Made by a program: the position numbers and the translations under genes. DNA of 21,534 nucleotides, taken from positions 1-21,534 of IMG/VR virus record IMGVR_UViG_3300048006_000036; one strand, given 5' to 3'. Source of the stretch: a virus. The notes under the pieces were generated by a model, which had not been told where the DNA came from, made no database searches, and saw only the letters and a list, made by a program, of their open reading frames with translations. The first letter of the stretch is position 1, and every line of letters starts with the position of its first letter. Below, one piece after another: positions 7,633 to 17,200 of the stretch.

Positions 7633-8175
7633 TTATGCAATTACATCAGCCCATTCTGCAGCAGCGATGCTGTAAGAAAGGCTATCCTCTTCACCTGTTA
7701 GAGTGATTTGGTAGCGGTTCTTTTCAGAACGACCTGTTCCTGAGTTACCATCAACAGTTGAAGCGTACAAGCCGTATTCCCAACCTACCATATGGTAAGT
7801 TCCTGCAGCAGTCTCAACAAAAGCAACCAACTCAGCAGCAGGTTTAGCGATATTGTTAAGAGCGTTGCGGTGGTCTTCGCTCATCTTAGGAATTTCAATA
7901 GAGATAGTTGGTACTGAAGAAACAACACCATCAGCAGATACAGTCTTAGTCTCAGAGAAAACTGAGAAACCATCTTTTAAGTTAAACTGAATCTCAATTA
8001 CATCGCCATCAGTATCCAAACCTGTAGTACTAGGAGTAATAGTAACTACATCGTTTGCTACTGCAACAACGCTAACCAAGTCAGCCTTATTGCCGATGTA
8101 TACTTTCTTTAGACCACCGATACCGAGGTCATCACAAGAGAAAGTTACATCAGCAAGAGTGATATTACAAGCCAT
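7633..8175 (-). CDS. Probable major tail tube protein
   Basis: The 180-residue protein begins MACNITLADVTFSCDDLGIG and then GLKKVYIGNKADL. Its middle is a regular beta pattern (GFSVFSETKTVSADG, TISIEIPKMSEDHRNAL), and the end contains YHMVGWEYGLYASTVDG followed by RSEKNRYQITLTGEED, which resembles tail tube monomers where a loop and a strand stack rings. Length suits that family. It follows the capsid gene and has its own A-rich leader and a terminator on either side, suggesting high, separately set expression. A head-decoration role cannot be excluded, but the presence of a diverged paralogue and of a tape measure favour tube. No tool-based fold check was possible. Confidence 0.62.
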   Translation of the reverse strand: MACNITLADVTFSCDDLGIGGLKKVYIGNKADLVSVVAVANDVVTITPSTTGLDTDGDVIEIQFNLKDGFSVFSETKTVSADGVVSSVPTISIEIPKMSEDHRNALNNIAKPAAELVAFVETAAGTYHMVGWEYGLYASTVDGNSGTGRSEKNRYQITLTGEEDSLSYSIAAAEWADVIA

Positions 8176-8203
8176 TTGTTTTCGTTTTTTAAGGGTTAAG
8201 AGT

Positions 8204-8229
8204 AAAAAGGGGAGGATGACCTCCCCCTT
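8204..8229 (-). terminator. Intrinsic terminator after the major capsid gene
   Basis: On the minus strand AAGGGGGAGG (8229-8220) pairs with CCTCCCCTT (8215-8207) around a four-base loop, followed by TTTTT ending near 8204. It starts 12 bases after the capsid stop and 29 bases before the tube ATG, so tube expression needs read-through or its own promoter. Confidence 0.85.
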
Positions 8230-8240
8230 CTATTCAATTA

Positions 8241-9128
8241 TTATGCGTGAGCGTAAACTACCTCTTCGCCTTTCAAGTAAGAGAAACCAAGTTTGAATTG
8301 GCCCCAAATCTTATCAGAAGACAACTCAGACTCGTACTTCATATCAATAGCACGAACATCGTTGTAATCATCAGTCAACATCACCAAGTTCTGAGGAGCA
8401 GATACGATGAACTCACCTGCAGCAAGGCTTGGGAAGTGTACAACTTCCATACCGAAGTAAGGAGGGATGTTACCTTCTACGATACCTTGAGGAGTAGTAG
8501 TGTACTTCTCAGCGATAGCGATTTGGTAAACTTGCATAGCCTGAGTACCCAAGAAGAAAGAAGGTTTGAAATCACGGTCAGCATCTCCGTAAACAGCAGA
8601 CAACATTACATCGCTCATAGCAGAGTAAGCCGCTTCCATTTCATCAAGAATGTTTGCGCTAGTTAAACCACCTACAAGAGTGTGGTCAATAACATCAGCA
8701 TCAGCCAACATTTCAGTAGTCAATTCACTTGCAGCCAACTCAAGAGCCTTCTGAGCAGACAATTTTGCGAAGTAGTCAAATACCCAATCTTTGAACTCAG
8801 CGTCCATAGTTTCAGGGTTGTGCTGACCTTTCTTCAACAACAATCCACGGTAAGAATCTTCTAGAGCGTTCTTACAATTCAAGAAAGACCATTTGTAATC
8901 GTTTACAGTCATTTCTTTTTCGCCAATAGAGGCAGTGCTTTGAGGGTCCCAAGCACAAATATCGCTACCGAAAGTAAGGGCAGCATCAAAAATAGGCACA
9001 TTTACTTTAGCCTTAACACCATCAACCAAGCGGAAGCGGTTAAGTACTGCAGCAGATTTTACCATAGAGTCAATGAACAAGTCACGACTGCGGTCACCAT
9101 AAGGTAGGTTAGAAATAGATACAGACAT
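8241..9128 (-). CDS. Major capsid protein
   Basis: The 295-residue protein is the best capsid candidate: it follows the protease/scaffold gene and precedes a terminator. It starts MSVSISNLPYGDRSRDLFID without a long N-terminal delta region, so scaffolding is probably supplied by the upstream gene. Cys58 (SDICAWDP) and Cys85 (SFLNCKNALEDSYRG) sit in segments like those of Bacteroidota phage capsid proteins, where a tryptophan-rich loop is followed by KEMTVNDYKWSF-type strands. The C-terminal part (PPYFGMEVVHFPSLAAGEFI, then NLVMLTDDYNDVRAIDMKYE) fits the A-domain strands of HK97-fold capsids. The leader is A-rich, SD-poor and contains the TTGTAAATT element. Confidence 0.8.
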   Translation of the reverse strand: MSVSISNLPYGDRSRDLFIDSMVKSAAVLNRFRLVDGVKAKVNVPIFDAALTFGSDICAWDPQSTASIGEKEMTVNDYKWSFLNCKNALEDSYRGLLLKKGQHNPETMDAEFKDWVFDYFAKLSAQKALELAASELTTEMLADADVIDHTLVGGLTSANILDEMEAAYSAMSDVMLSAVYGDADRDFKPSFFLGTQAMQVYQIAIAEKYTTTPQGIVEGNIPPYFGMEVVHFPSLAAGEFIVSAPQNLVMLTDDYNDVRAIDMKYESELSSDKIWGQFKLGFSYLKGEEVVYAHA

Positions 9129-9160
9129 TTTATCTAAATTTTAGTTAGTTCGTTTTACTT

Positions 9161-9169
9161 AATTTACAA
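9161..9169 (-). promoter_or_regulatory. TTGTAAATT element ahead of the capsid gene
   Basis: The nonamer begins two bases after the TAA of the protease/scaffold gene and is 32 bases before the capsid ATG. The remaining leader is A-rich with a small CTAAAATTTAG inverted repeat. One of six identical intergenic copies. Confidence 0.4.
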
Positions 9170-9171
9170 TT

Positions 9172-10266
9172 TTATTTACGATTGAAGAACTTGTTAATCA
9201 AAGCAACCTTCTCAGGTGTGATACCGTTAAAGTTGATTGTCTTATCTTCTACTGCTTCTTCAGTCTCTTCAGCCTTCTGCTCTGCAGCGAACTGCTCTTC
9301 AATAGACTCTTCAGTTACTTCTTCTTCAGCAGAAAATTCCTCAGTCACTTCTTCAGTAGCCTCGTAAGTTTCTTCTTCCTTCGCATTTTCTTCAACAACA
9401 GTTGATTCTTCACCTGCAGGAGCAATTTCCTTTTCAGGTTTTTCTTCAACCATTTCTTCTTCTTTTTTATCTTCATCATCGTGGCCTTCCATTTCTTCTT
9501 CAGGAGTTTCTTCGTTTTCCTGAGTCTCGCCCATTGATGAGATATGCTTTTGAATCATCTCAATAGCAGACTTTAAGTCTTCAACGCCACCGAACTTTTC
9601 TTCAAAAGAGGTCATTGCTTCTAGAAGGTTTGCGTTTTCTTCTTCTAGAGCGGTAATTTGTGCTTGGAACTTAGCAAGTGTAGCCTCAAAAGTGGCTTCC
9701 ATTTTGCCTAGTTCTTTAGCAAAAGCAAATTCATTCATTTCTAAATTATTTACAGGTTTAATATCGGCTTGAATCTCAATGGAGAATCCATTGACTTCTC
9801 CGTTTTTGATAGCACTAAATAATTCGCTAGACTCAATCTTAGCCTTTACGAATACTGTTCCGTTTGGAAGGTCGTAGCCATAGTCCTTAGACTTATCGTT
9901 ATCGCTTTCCTTCATCCAAACTTCTAGCATCACCACATCCTGAGTGTCGTACTCGTGGTGAATACCAAATTCGTTGAACAAACCCTTCTTAGAGTAGTTA
10001 TACATAATTTCACGGATTGTTTCTTCCGTGAACCTAACATAGTAATATCCATTCTCAGGACTGAAGCGTAGGATTTCTTTATTAGGAATCATAATAGGTC
10101 CTACTACTTCTTGTTTTTCATCATTGGCGAACATCTCCACTACCTCGGTTTTGTTGAAGTAGATGAAGTTTTCCTCAATCGCAGGTTTGTCCACGAGAGA
10201 AATTTTGTACATACCCTGTGCAAAATCCTCAAGTGTAATATCGTATAATGGTAAATCCTTATTCAT
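9172..10266 (-). CDS. XkdF-like prohead protease fused to acidic scaffold-like region
   Basis: Residues 1-170 resemble the XkdF/S78-type phage serine protease family: the start has MYKISLVDKPAIEENFIYFN, then PNKEILRFSPENGYYYVRFT, His103-His104 in GIHHEYDTQDVVMLEVW, and Ser162 in GEVNGFSIEI. These His and Ser residues are the likely catalytic pair, by analogy. Residues 175-250 are heptad-patterned (AKELGKMEATFEATLAKFQA), and residues 250-350 are extremely rich in Glu, like capsid scaffold tails. The 364-residue protein therefore probably scaffolds the prohead and cuts itself away. It is coupled to the upstream head gene by TAATG and precedes the capsid gene. Catalytic assignment is inference. 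Confidence 0.75.
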   Translation of the reverse strand: MNKDLPLYDITLEDFAQGMYKISLVDKPAIEENFIYFNKTEVVEMFANDEKQEVVGPIMIPNKEILRFSPENGYYYVRFTEETIREIMYNYSKKGLFNEFGIHHEYDTQDVVMLEVWMKESDNDKSKDYGYDLPNGTVFVKAKIESSELFSAIKNGEVNGFSIEIQADIKPVNNLEMNEFAFAKELGKMEATFEATLAKFQAQITALEEENANLLEAMTSFEEKFGGVEDLKSAIEMIQKHISSMGETQENEETPEEEMEGHDDEDKKEEEMVEEKPEKEIAPAGEESTVVEENAKEEETYEATEEVTEEFSAEEEVTEESIEEQFAAEQKAEETEEAVEDKTINFNGITPEKVALINKFFNRK

Positions 10267-11036
10267 TACTTTTTACTTCTTTTATGCCAACTTGGTAGCA
10301 AGTCGTTATCTTGTGTGTACTTAGGGTTTGATGGTTTTCCATTCTTAACCAAGTACATAAATGCGTTTAGCCTCGCCAACCCCCATTGTACAGCCGATGT
10401 GACTTTGGGTGAGTGAGATGTATTGTATGCGCCCATACCACGAAGTACAACACGCTTTGCACTTCCGACACCAATCTTTTTATCAGGGTACTTTTCATTG
10501 TACTTGTTGACCTTGTTGGTGATTTGTTTTATAATCGCAGGAGATAGTTTGCCACCCTTTCCAACGCCTTTCGGATTTTTTTCAGGAGTACCGCTTTTAG
10601 GTGCTTTGGGAGATTTCTTAATTCCTCCATCCTTGCCTTGCGTTGCGAGTTTATCCTCCACTTTACGGTCACCCCAAGCGTGGTCACCGCTGTCAACACT
10701 TGCCTTAACGCTTCCTCTTCGGATTGACTCAGCCTTCTTAATTGCCCAATTAACACCACTCGTTCCTCCCCAACCGAGCCAAGCGACATAGCCTCTATCT
10801 TTCCAAGGAGTGTCCTTATACTTCGGGTCAATCGCAGCATTCTTGCGATGGCGATTAAACGCAGCCATTCTAGCAATAGTTTCATAACTAAGTTTTGTTT
10901 TTGATGCAAGTTGTTTGGCTCTTGCCCATCCCACAGGGGTCATCCCCTTTACCTCTTTACCATACTTCTTTTTCCACGCTAGTACTTTCTTAGCGTTATT
11001 AGAAGCAGATTGTGGATAGTCGTTATAAGTAGCCAT
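10266..11036 (-). CDS. Head-region protein with DUF5824-like C-terminal part
   Basis: The 256-residue basic protein has two recognisable parts. Residues 1-110 (SASNNAKKVLAWKKKYGKEV, then GMTPVGWARAKQLASK, IARMAAFNRHRKNA, TPWKDRGYVAWLGWGGTSG) match a segment I recall from many phage head-protease and capsid-assembly proteins. Residues about 165-256 (LSPAIIKQITNKVNKYNEKY, then SAVQWGLARLNAFMYLVKNG) resemble DUF5824. A lysine/glycine-rich linker joins them. It begins eight bases after the stop of the tail hub gene, with a TTGTAAATT element across the stop, and its own stop overlaps the protease start. Likely role: minor head or prohead core protein; no enzymatic function can be read. Confidence 0.6.
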   Translation of the reverse strand: MATYNDYPQSASNNAKKVLAWKKKYGKEVKGMTPVGWARAKQLASKTKLSYETIARMAAFNRHRKNAAIDPKYKDTPWKDRGYVAWLGWGGTSGVNWAIKKAESIRRGSVKASVDSGDHAWGDRKVEDKLATQGKDGGIKKSPKAPKSGTPEKNPKGVGKGGKLSPAIIKQITNKVNKYNEKYPDKKIGVGSAKRVVLRGMGAYNTSHSPKVTSAVQWGLARLNAFMYLVKNGKPSNPKYTQDNDLLPSWHKRSKK

Positions 11037-11042
11037 ATGAAT

Positions 11043-11051
11043 AATTTACAA
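11043..11051 (-). promoter_or_regulatory. TTGTAAATT element across the tail hub stop codon
   Basis: The last codons of the 854-residue gene read TTG TAA, so the stop lies inside the nonamer. It ends six bases before the ATG of the next gene, the same spacing as at the portal start. One of six identical copies. Confidence 0.4.
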
Positions 11052-13610
11052 TATTATGGCTTCAATCTCAGCGTAGATTCCTTGGTCGTACATTTTACCG
11101 CTAACACTCTTGATAATTAAATCCGCACCATTTACTTGAGGTATTGAAACTACTGAATAATTGTCTTTAATATTGAATGCATATTCTTTATCTAGAAGAG
11201 CATTAAAGTTGACCGTTGGGTTGTTTTGATATAATATATTATCATTGCCTTTAAAGAATGTATAAAGGTCTGTTGGGTTTCCATTCTCATCGTAATGGTA
11301 TAAAGGCATAGTTCCTGATTTAGAACCAACAAACCTAGGGAATGTGTGCGTTCTAAAGACATCATAGATAAGGCCCAAGTAATCACCTTTTGAAACAAAT
11401 CTACCCCTTCTTAGTCTAGTTGAATACTGTGCTGAACTTATGTATCCAAACACAATACCAATTTCCTTGTGGCTTGTGAACTCATTGATTGTAAATCCAT
11501 ACTCGTATTCATTTAGTCCATTTGGTATATCCAAATAAGTTTCATCTCCACAAAGAGAATTATTGTAGAACCTAGACTCAAGCGAAAATTTAAGTTCTTG
11601 TGAACCCGCTTGATTTAATATCTCTTCACCATACCCAAATGTATCGTAGTATAAATCTTTTTTGGTTGTTGATATGGTTATACTCTTCGCTAAATCAGAT
11701 ACTATATTTACCTGCACTTGGTCAGCATCATCAACTTTATCTTCAAGGCTTAGAGTGTTTGTGTCTCTAAAGTCCTGAAATCTATCAATTATTATGGTGT
11801 TATCATCCTGATTATATACAGCAGATAAGTTAAACCTAAGCATAATTTGCTTCATAACATTGAATGGAGTCAGTTCAATGTTGTCTAAAGACCACGATAT
11901 ATTCACATCGTCATCTTCAAAATAAGGATTATGAGAACCTGTGGATTTTAACGCTAGATACAATTCGCTTACGAATAAGTTGTTTGAGGTGTTTACAAAA
12001 AACAAACCTTTAACCACATCTTCATCACTAACGCTTTTTGTTCCATATGTATTAGGAATCCCAAGAGGCAAACCACCTCCGTGTGTGCCGCTATTACTCC
12101 AAGAAGAAACATACTCAACATCTATTGTCCCCTCTAAAACTTCAAATCCAATAGAAACTGCATATGTAGAACCCGCTATAATAGGATGTTCTTTTTGTTC
12201 CCACATAAACTGACCAATATCAGAGTGGTCCCATCTCATATGGAAGGTAAAGTCGGTAGTGCTGCTAGTAGTATCTATGTAGCCCCATTGATTATTTATT
12301 GATACTCTATAGGGGGTCAGTCCTGAGTAAGGCTGAACAATAGTTGCAGATGAGACATCAAGTTCTTTGATAGTACCATCCGTATTACACATCCTGTATG
12401 TTTGCTCAGGGCTACCATCTACCCAAAGTGTAGCAACCAATGCTACTTTTGCTGTTGATGTAGAGGGATAAATATCACTAACCATAGCGTAATTATTAGC
12501 CGAAACCCTAATCATATGCAATCCGAACTCAACATAATTTCCTGTAGTTAGGTTTCTGCTATTCCCTGTCAATAAGTCTTCAGGAACCGTTGTAGAGTTA
12601 TATGACATATGCGAACCAAAGTAAGCGTTTGTCAAAGAGTCACCTTCATTCTTGTCGGGGCCTCTATACTCTAGACCGTAACTTGTATCAATCGGATTTG
12701 AGTAGGGTGTATTATTCCAATTCCAACCATAACTTTGATTTGTAGACTCATAAGCATCAACCTCTTTTGCTGTGCTTATACTAGCATCAGCATCTGCAGT
12801 ATATTGACTTCTAAACAAATCGTATGGACCGTTAGTCAAATAAAAACCTCTTGTTCTTGTACGGCTACCTGCATCAATTTTTGTAGGCAGAACCATATAC
12901 ATATCTTCAGGCTCGTTGTTGGCCAACGAATTTCCGTAAGAGCCTAACTCAAAAAATCTGCTAGTCACACTAACACCTGCCTTACTGAAAAACCTGTTTA
13001 CAAAAGACTGAACTTTAAATGCAGGTATAAGTCCTGTCTTATTCTCATCATAACCAAATTGCAAGAACTGCCGAGCAGCATACCCAAACTTTTGCTTATC
13101 ATTACACATATCTAAGTAAGGAAGTATGATGTCGTTTTTTAGCGGTGTTGTGTTTAAAGTAGTAGAGTACTGAGAAAGAAATGTATCAAATGAAATTAGA
13201 CTGCTAACATTATCATAAACATCTTCAAATGAAAGTTCTTTTGCATTAGAAAATATTTCTTGAAGTCTATCTACAAGTCTTATCTCAATTACAGGGATTA
13301 CATTATTGTAAGAATAACTTTCAATATAAAGGTTTCCTGTCAATACCTTGACAGTTCCTAGGTAAAGTTCAAAGTCAAATGGGTTTGTTGGTATCGTGTT
13401 ATACTGACTAGATGATGGGTCGTAATCTATTACTGAGACATTATTCTCAGTCATAGGTAGTGATATATTTACGGACACAGGAACTTTTATTTTATCTATG
13501 TTATTAGAATCATAAAAGTCCAACGAGAAGTCTATACTTGCATCGGGGAACAAGTCAACTACCGAGTAATCAGAAGATGACTTTTTCTTTACATTTAACT
13601 TGTAATCCAT
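11046..13610 (-). CDS. Large tail hub or baseplate protein
   Basis: This 854-residue protein follows the tape measure and one smaller tail gene, the usual place for hub and tail-associated proteins. It starts MDYKLNVKKKSSSDYSVVDL, and the first 120 residues (FELYLGTVKVLTGNLYIESY, IEIRLVDRLQEIFSNAKEL) are beta-rich, as in distal-tail-like domains. Near residue 575-625 it has LTPFNVMKQIMLRFNLSAVY followed by NTIIIDRFQDF, a pattern that recalls hub domains where a helix with FN-L is followed by a strand pair. There is no obvious peptidase or lysozyme motif. Its start overlaps the stop of the 202-residue gene (TAATG). The name is positional as much as sequence-based. Confidence 0.6.
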   Translation of the reverse strand: MDYKLNVKKKSSSDYSVVDLFPDASIDFSLDFYDSNNIDKIKVPVSVNISLPMTENNVSVIDYDPSSSQYNTIPTNPFDFELYLGTVKVLTGNLYIESYSYNNVIPVIEIRLVDRLQEIFSNAKELSFEDVYDNVSSLISFDTFLSQYSTTLNTTPLKNDIILPYLDMCNDKQKFGYAARQFLQFGYDENKTGLIPAFKVQSFVNRFFSKAGVSVTSRFFELGSYGNSLANNEPEDMYMVLPTKIDAGSRTRTRGFYLTNGPYDLFRSQYTADADASISTAKEVDAYESTNQSYGWNWNNTPYSNPIDTSYGLEYRGPDKNEGDSLTNAYFGSHMSYNSTTVPEDLLTGNSRNLTTGNYVEFGLHMIRVSANNYAMVSDIYPSTSTAKVALVATLWVDGSPEQTYRMCNTDGTIKELDVSSATIVQPYSGLTPYRVSINNQWGYIDTTSSTTDFTFHMRWDHSDIGQFMWEQKEHPIIAGSTYAVSIGFEVLEGTIDVEYVSSWSNSGTHGGGLPLGIPNTYGTKSVSDEDVVKGLFFVNTSNNLFVSELYLALKSTGSHNPYFEDDDVNISWSLDNIELTPFNVMKQIMLRFNLSAVYNQDDNTIIIDRFQDFRDTNTLSLEDKVDDADQVQVNIVSDLAKSITISTTKKDLYYDTFGYGEEILNQAGSQELKFSLESRFYNNSLCGDETYLDIPNGLNEYEYGFTINEFTSHKEIGIVFGYISSAQYSTRLRRGRFVSKGDYLGLIYDVFRTHTFPRFVGSKSGTMPLYHYDENGNPTDLYTFFKGNDNILYQNNPTVNFNALLDKEYAFNIKDNYSVVSIPQVNGADLIIKSVSGKMYDQGIYAEIEAIIL

Positions 13611-14218
13611 TACTTAATCAACACATTAAAATTGAGTGCAGTTTTAATACGACCATTAACTGCTACTGCAGATAATTCACTAGGAGAAACGCTGTACGCT
13701 CTATTATTACAACTGTCAACTAAAACTTTGTCGCTGTAGTTGTTGTACAATGATTTAAGCCCACTATCAAACACAAGTCTTTGCTGTGGTACTGATATAG
13801 TGTAAGACTCCTTATAGTTGTATGGCGTAAATCCCTTTCCGTATGTAGCCACTTGGAAGTTGGGAGATAGGTTGTAACTATTTAACTCAAGAATAGGTGT
13901 TGAAGGTAAGGCGAAAATTTCAAGTTTAACTACACTTGTATTCGCTTCGGCAATACCACCGTAAACATTAGAGTCATAGTCACAAATCAATCGGTACTCC
14001 GCACCATCGTATGTTTGGTCATTGTAAACTCCGTACATAAACTTGTTCACTCCGTTGTGCAAAACTGTAACCCGCACAATATCAAAAGCATTTGCAGGGA
14101 AGTTAGCAGATGGTGAGTCATCAATGATTGTAAATGTTTCATCATTAATACTTTCAAACCTTAGAGGTTGATTGTGATGAACATATGTATCAATCTTGTA
14201 TATGCTGTAGTCACTCAT
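13610..14218 (-). CDS. Distal tail or baseplate protein, unassigned
   Basis: The 202-residue protein begins MSDYSIYKIDTYVHHNQPLR and is beta-rich and polar throughout (FDIVRVTVLHNGVNKFMYGV, TPILELNSYNLSPNFQVATY), with no signal or membrane segment. I do not recognise the family. It sits between tape measure and hub with one-base TAATG overlaps on both sides, where distal tail proteins are usually encoded; that position is the main reason for the call. Confidence 0.5.
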   Translation of the reverse strand: MSDYSIYKIDTYVHHNQPLRFESINDETFTIIDDSPSANFPANAFDIVRVTVLHNGVNKFMYGVYNDQTYDGAEYRLICDYDSNVYGGIAEANTSVVKLEIFALPSTPILELNSYNLSPNFQVATYGKGFTPYNYKESYTISVPQQRLVFDSGLKSLYNNYSDKVLVDSCNNRAYSVSPSELSAVAVNGRIKTALNFNVLIK

Positions 14219-17200
14219 TAGATAGTAGTATTGTTATCTTTAATTCTTCTAGCATTCTCATCTTTTCTGAGGTCGGTAGAAGTAACAAATGCTCTTACAG
14301 GTCTACTGCTGTTAATCGCATTAGTTGTAGTTGCCTCGGCAATAGCCTTTAGATAATTTACACTTTCCTGTGATTGCTGACTAACATTAGTTACCGAATT
14401 GGTAACAACACCACCCTGTGCATATTTCATAGGTACAGGCGAAGTAACAGGAGTTACTGATTGGTTTAGTCGCTCTAGCAAATCACGGTGTAATGAGGCT
14501 GCTCGTTTGTTAACAATAAACTCACCGCCTTCCATCTCGTAACCACTTTGGCCTTGTACGGTAAAAGGAACACCGCCATCTTGGTGGCTAGGACCTTGTA
14601 CCATACCCCCTTCAGCAAACTTCTTAGGGAAAAACTTGCGTTGGTTAATAGCACTTACTTCTGCAGCATAAGATGCTGCCGCACTCGCTGCCGTAATAGC
14701 AGCCATAATGTTAAGCGTAGTAGGTTCTGCAATACCCTCCTTAATCAATGTAGGAATAATAGATGCTACAGCCTCTAGGAACTCAACCTTCGCATCGTTT
14801 CTATCTTTCTTTTGTTCTGCCTCAAATAACTTTTTCTCAATAGCATTCTCTTCGGCTATTTGCTTCTTACGAAGAGCAGCCTGTCTTCTGCGGTACTGAG
14901 CCTCGTTGATAAGTCCATTTTCAAACTGCTGCTTGGCTAGGTAGTCTTCAGTCTCGTAACGAGCCTTAATCGCTTCCTTCTCAGCCTCTAGCCTGTTCTT
15001 GGTGTTTTCAAATGCAGTATCATTGAATCCATCCAATGCACCAACAACGGTAGCAATAGCCTCATCAATACCCTTGTATAATACTTTGTTCCAATCAACT
15101 CCATACTCAGGCTCAATATTTTTAATGATTGCTTCAGCGACCATTTTTAAGTCAGGGTCATCCCCCGCTACAGCCAAAAGGTCTTTTTTCATCTGCTCAT
15201 AGATAGCAGACTCTCCCTGTTTTAGTTCTACACCTGTTATATCTCCTTTGTCATACTGTCTTTTTAACTCAGAGATTTGGCTTTTAGCAGCATTAGTTAC
15301 TGCTAGTATGTTAGACACATTTGTTTCTAGGGCATCATTTTTATTTTCGTATGACCTAGTAATGTTATCTAGGGTCTTCATCTCACGCTCCATAACGGAA
15401 ATATTATATTCCGCTTGTTTTGTAAGTTGACCTTTTGAGTCTACATTCTTTCTTTCCTCTTCTATTTTTCTTTGGAGAATTTCAATCTCGCTATGAGCAA
15501 ACTGAATCAACTTAGTATTCTCAGCCTGTTTCTTTTTGTTAGCCTCAATGTCATTGAATACTGTTTCGGTATAATTTTTATTCGCAATTGCCGCTGCATT
15601 TTGCGCTTCAGTTTTTTTATCAATTGCCTTTTTTGCATCTTCAGCAGCATCAACTTCATCTTTAAAATCTCTTGCTGTTGTTCTCTCAATTCTAGGTTCT
15701 TTAATTGTTTTACCGCTTGTCGCTATAACCTTAATGAAGTTTGAGAATCTTCTTTGGAATCCTTCTAATTGTTTTTCCCTTGCTTTCATTTGCAATACAG
15801 CATCCTCATATGCTTGAAGTTGAATATCATTAAGAGTCCCGCCATCAATAATATCTTCCGTTTGTTTAATGCTCTCTCTAAGTTTTATCCTTTCTTGTTG
15901 AATTTCATTAGCCGCTTGACGAGCCTCTTTTTGAACATTAAGACCCTTTAGTTCTTTTGTAGTAAGTGCCTGAAGTTGGTCTTCGTACTCATCATCAACG
16001 AAACCTCTTTGCTGCTCAATAAGGATGTTTTTTCTGATTTGTTCGTACTGCTCTTTGTAAGCATCAGTCAAACCTTGTACTGCCGTTGTCTCATCGTTAG
16101 TTAATCCTATCTTTATGGCTGTCCACTTAGCAGCATTAATAAGAACTTTATTAAATCCTTGCTGAGTTTTCGCTGCCTTATCTAAAAATCTAACTAGATT
16201 AAATACTGACTCAACTTCCTTTTGAGCATCTTCTTGATACTGCTGTGCGGTCTTACCACTTTGTTTAGCCAATCTTTCTAGTGCTACTGTTTGAGCATCT
16301 ACACCATCAGCCAATTTTTCCATATCTTCCTGAAGGTCATCGGTGCTAATCTCTTCAAGTGCTTTGAACGCTTGGATAGTTTTTTTTGCTTCATAACTAA
16401 TAAGTCCTATCAATGTGGTATACAATTCGCTTGAGGCTATCGCTTCCCCAATAGATACCTGCATCTTGTTTATCTCGGATTTTAAAATCTGAGTCTGACC
16501 TGAAAGTGATGTAGACTGAGTTGCAGCCGCTTTCATAGCACGGCCCATCTCATAATACTTGTCGCTATTTTCATCTAAGGCATCAATATTGGCCAAGAGT
16601 GTAATCAACTGAGATGCGTTACGGACACCAACCAACTCTGCAGCATCGGCAACACTAAGATTTTGCTCTGCTAATTGCTTCAATTTTGACTCAACATCAA
16701 CTGTTTCAGCACCAAGTTTCGTAAAGATAGCACGAAGACCTGTACCGACACGAGAAGCGGTAAAACCATTGTCTGCTAACACAGCCATTGCACCCGCTGT
16801 TTGCTCTAGGCTAATACCTAGGTCGTTAGCAATAGGACCAATGTACTGAACTGCAGTAGAGAATGAGTCTAGCGACAATGCAGAGTTGTTAATAGTGGTA
16901 ACAAGAATATCTGCAATCTCATCACTATCCTCTGCTAAAAGATTAAACTGATTGATGAGTTTCCCAACCTGCTCTGCAGTAGTCCCTATATCAGCACCAA
17001 GGGCCTGTGCAGCAAACGATATTGAACTAGTTGATGCTACTACTTCTTTAGCACTAAATCCAAGTTTTGAAAGTTCCGTTTGCAGTTTAACTACTTCAAG
17101 AGCGGTGAATCTAGTTTGACCCGCTACTTCAAGAGCGTTTTTAGAAAGAGCATCTAAGTCTTTTCCTGTAACACCTGCGACTGCCGATAGATTTTTTATA

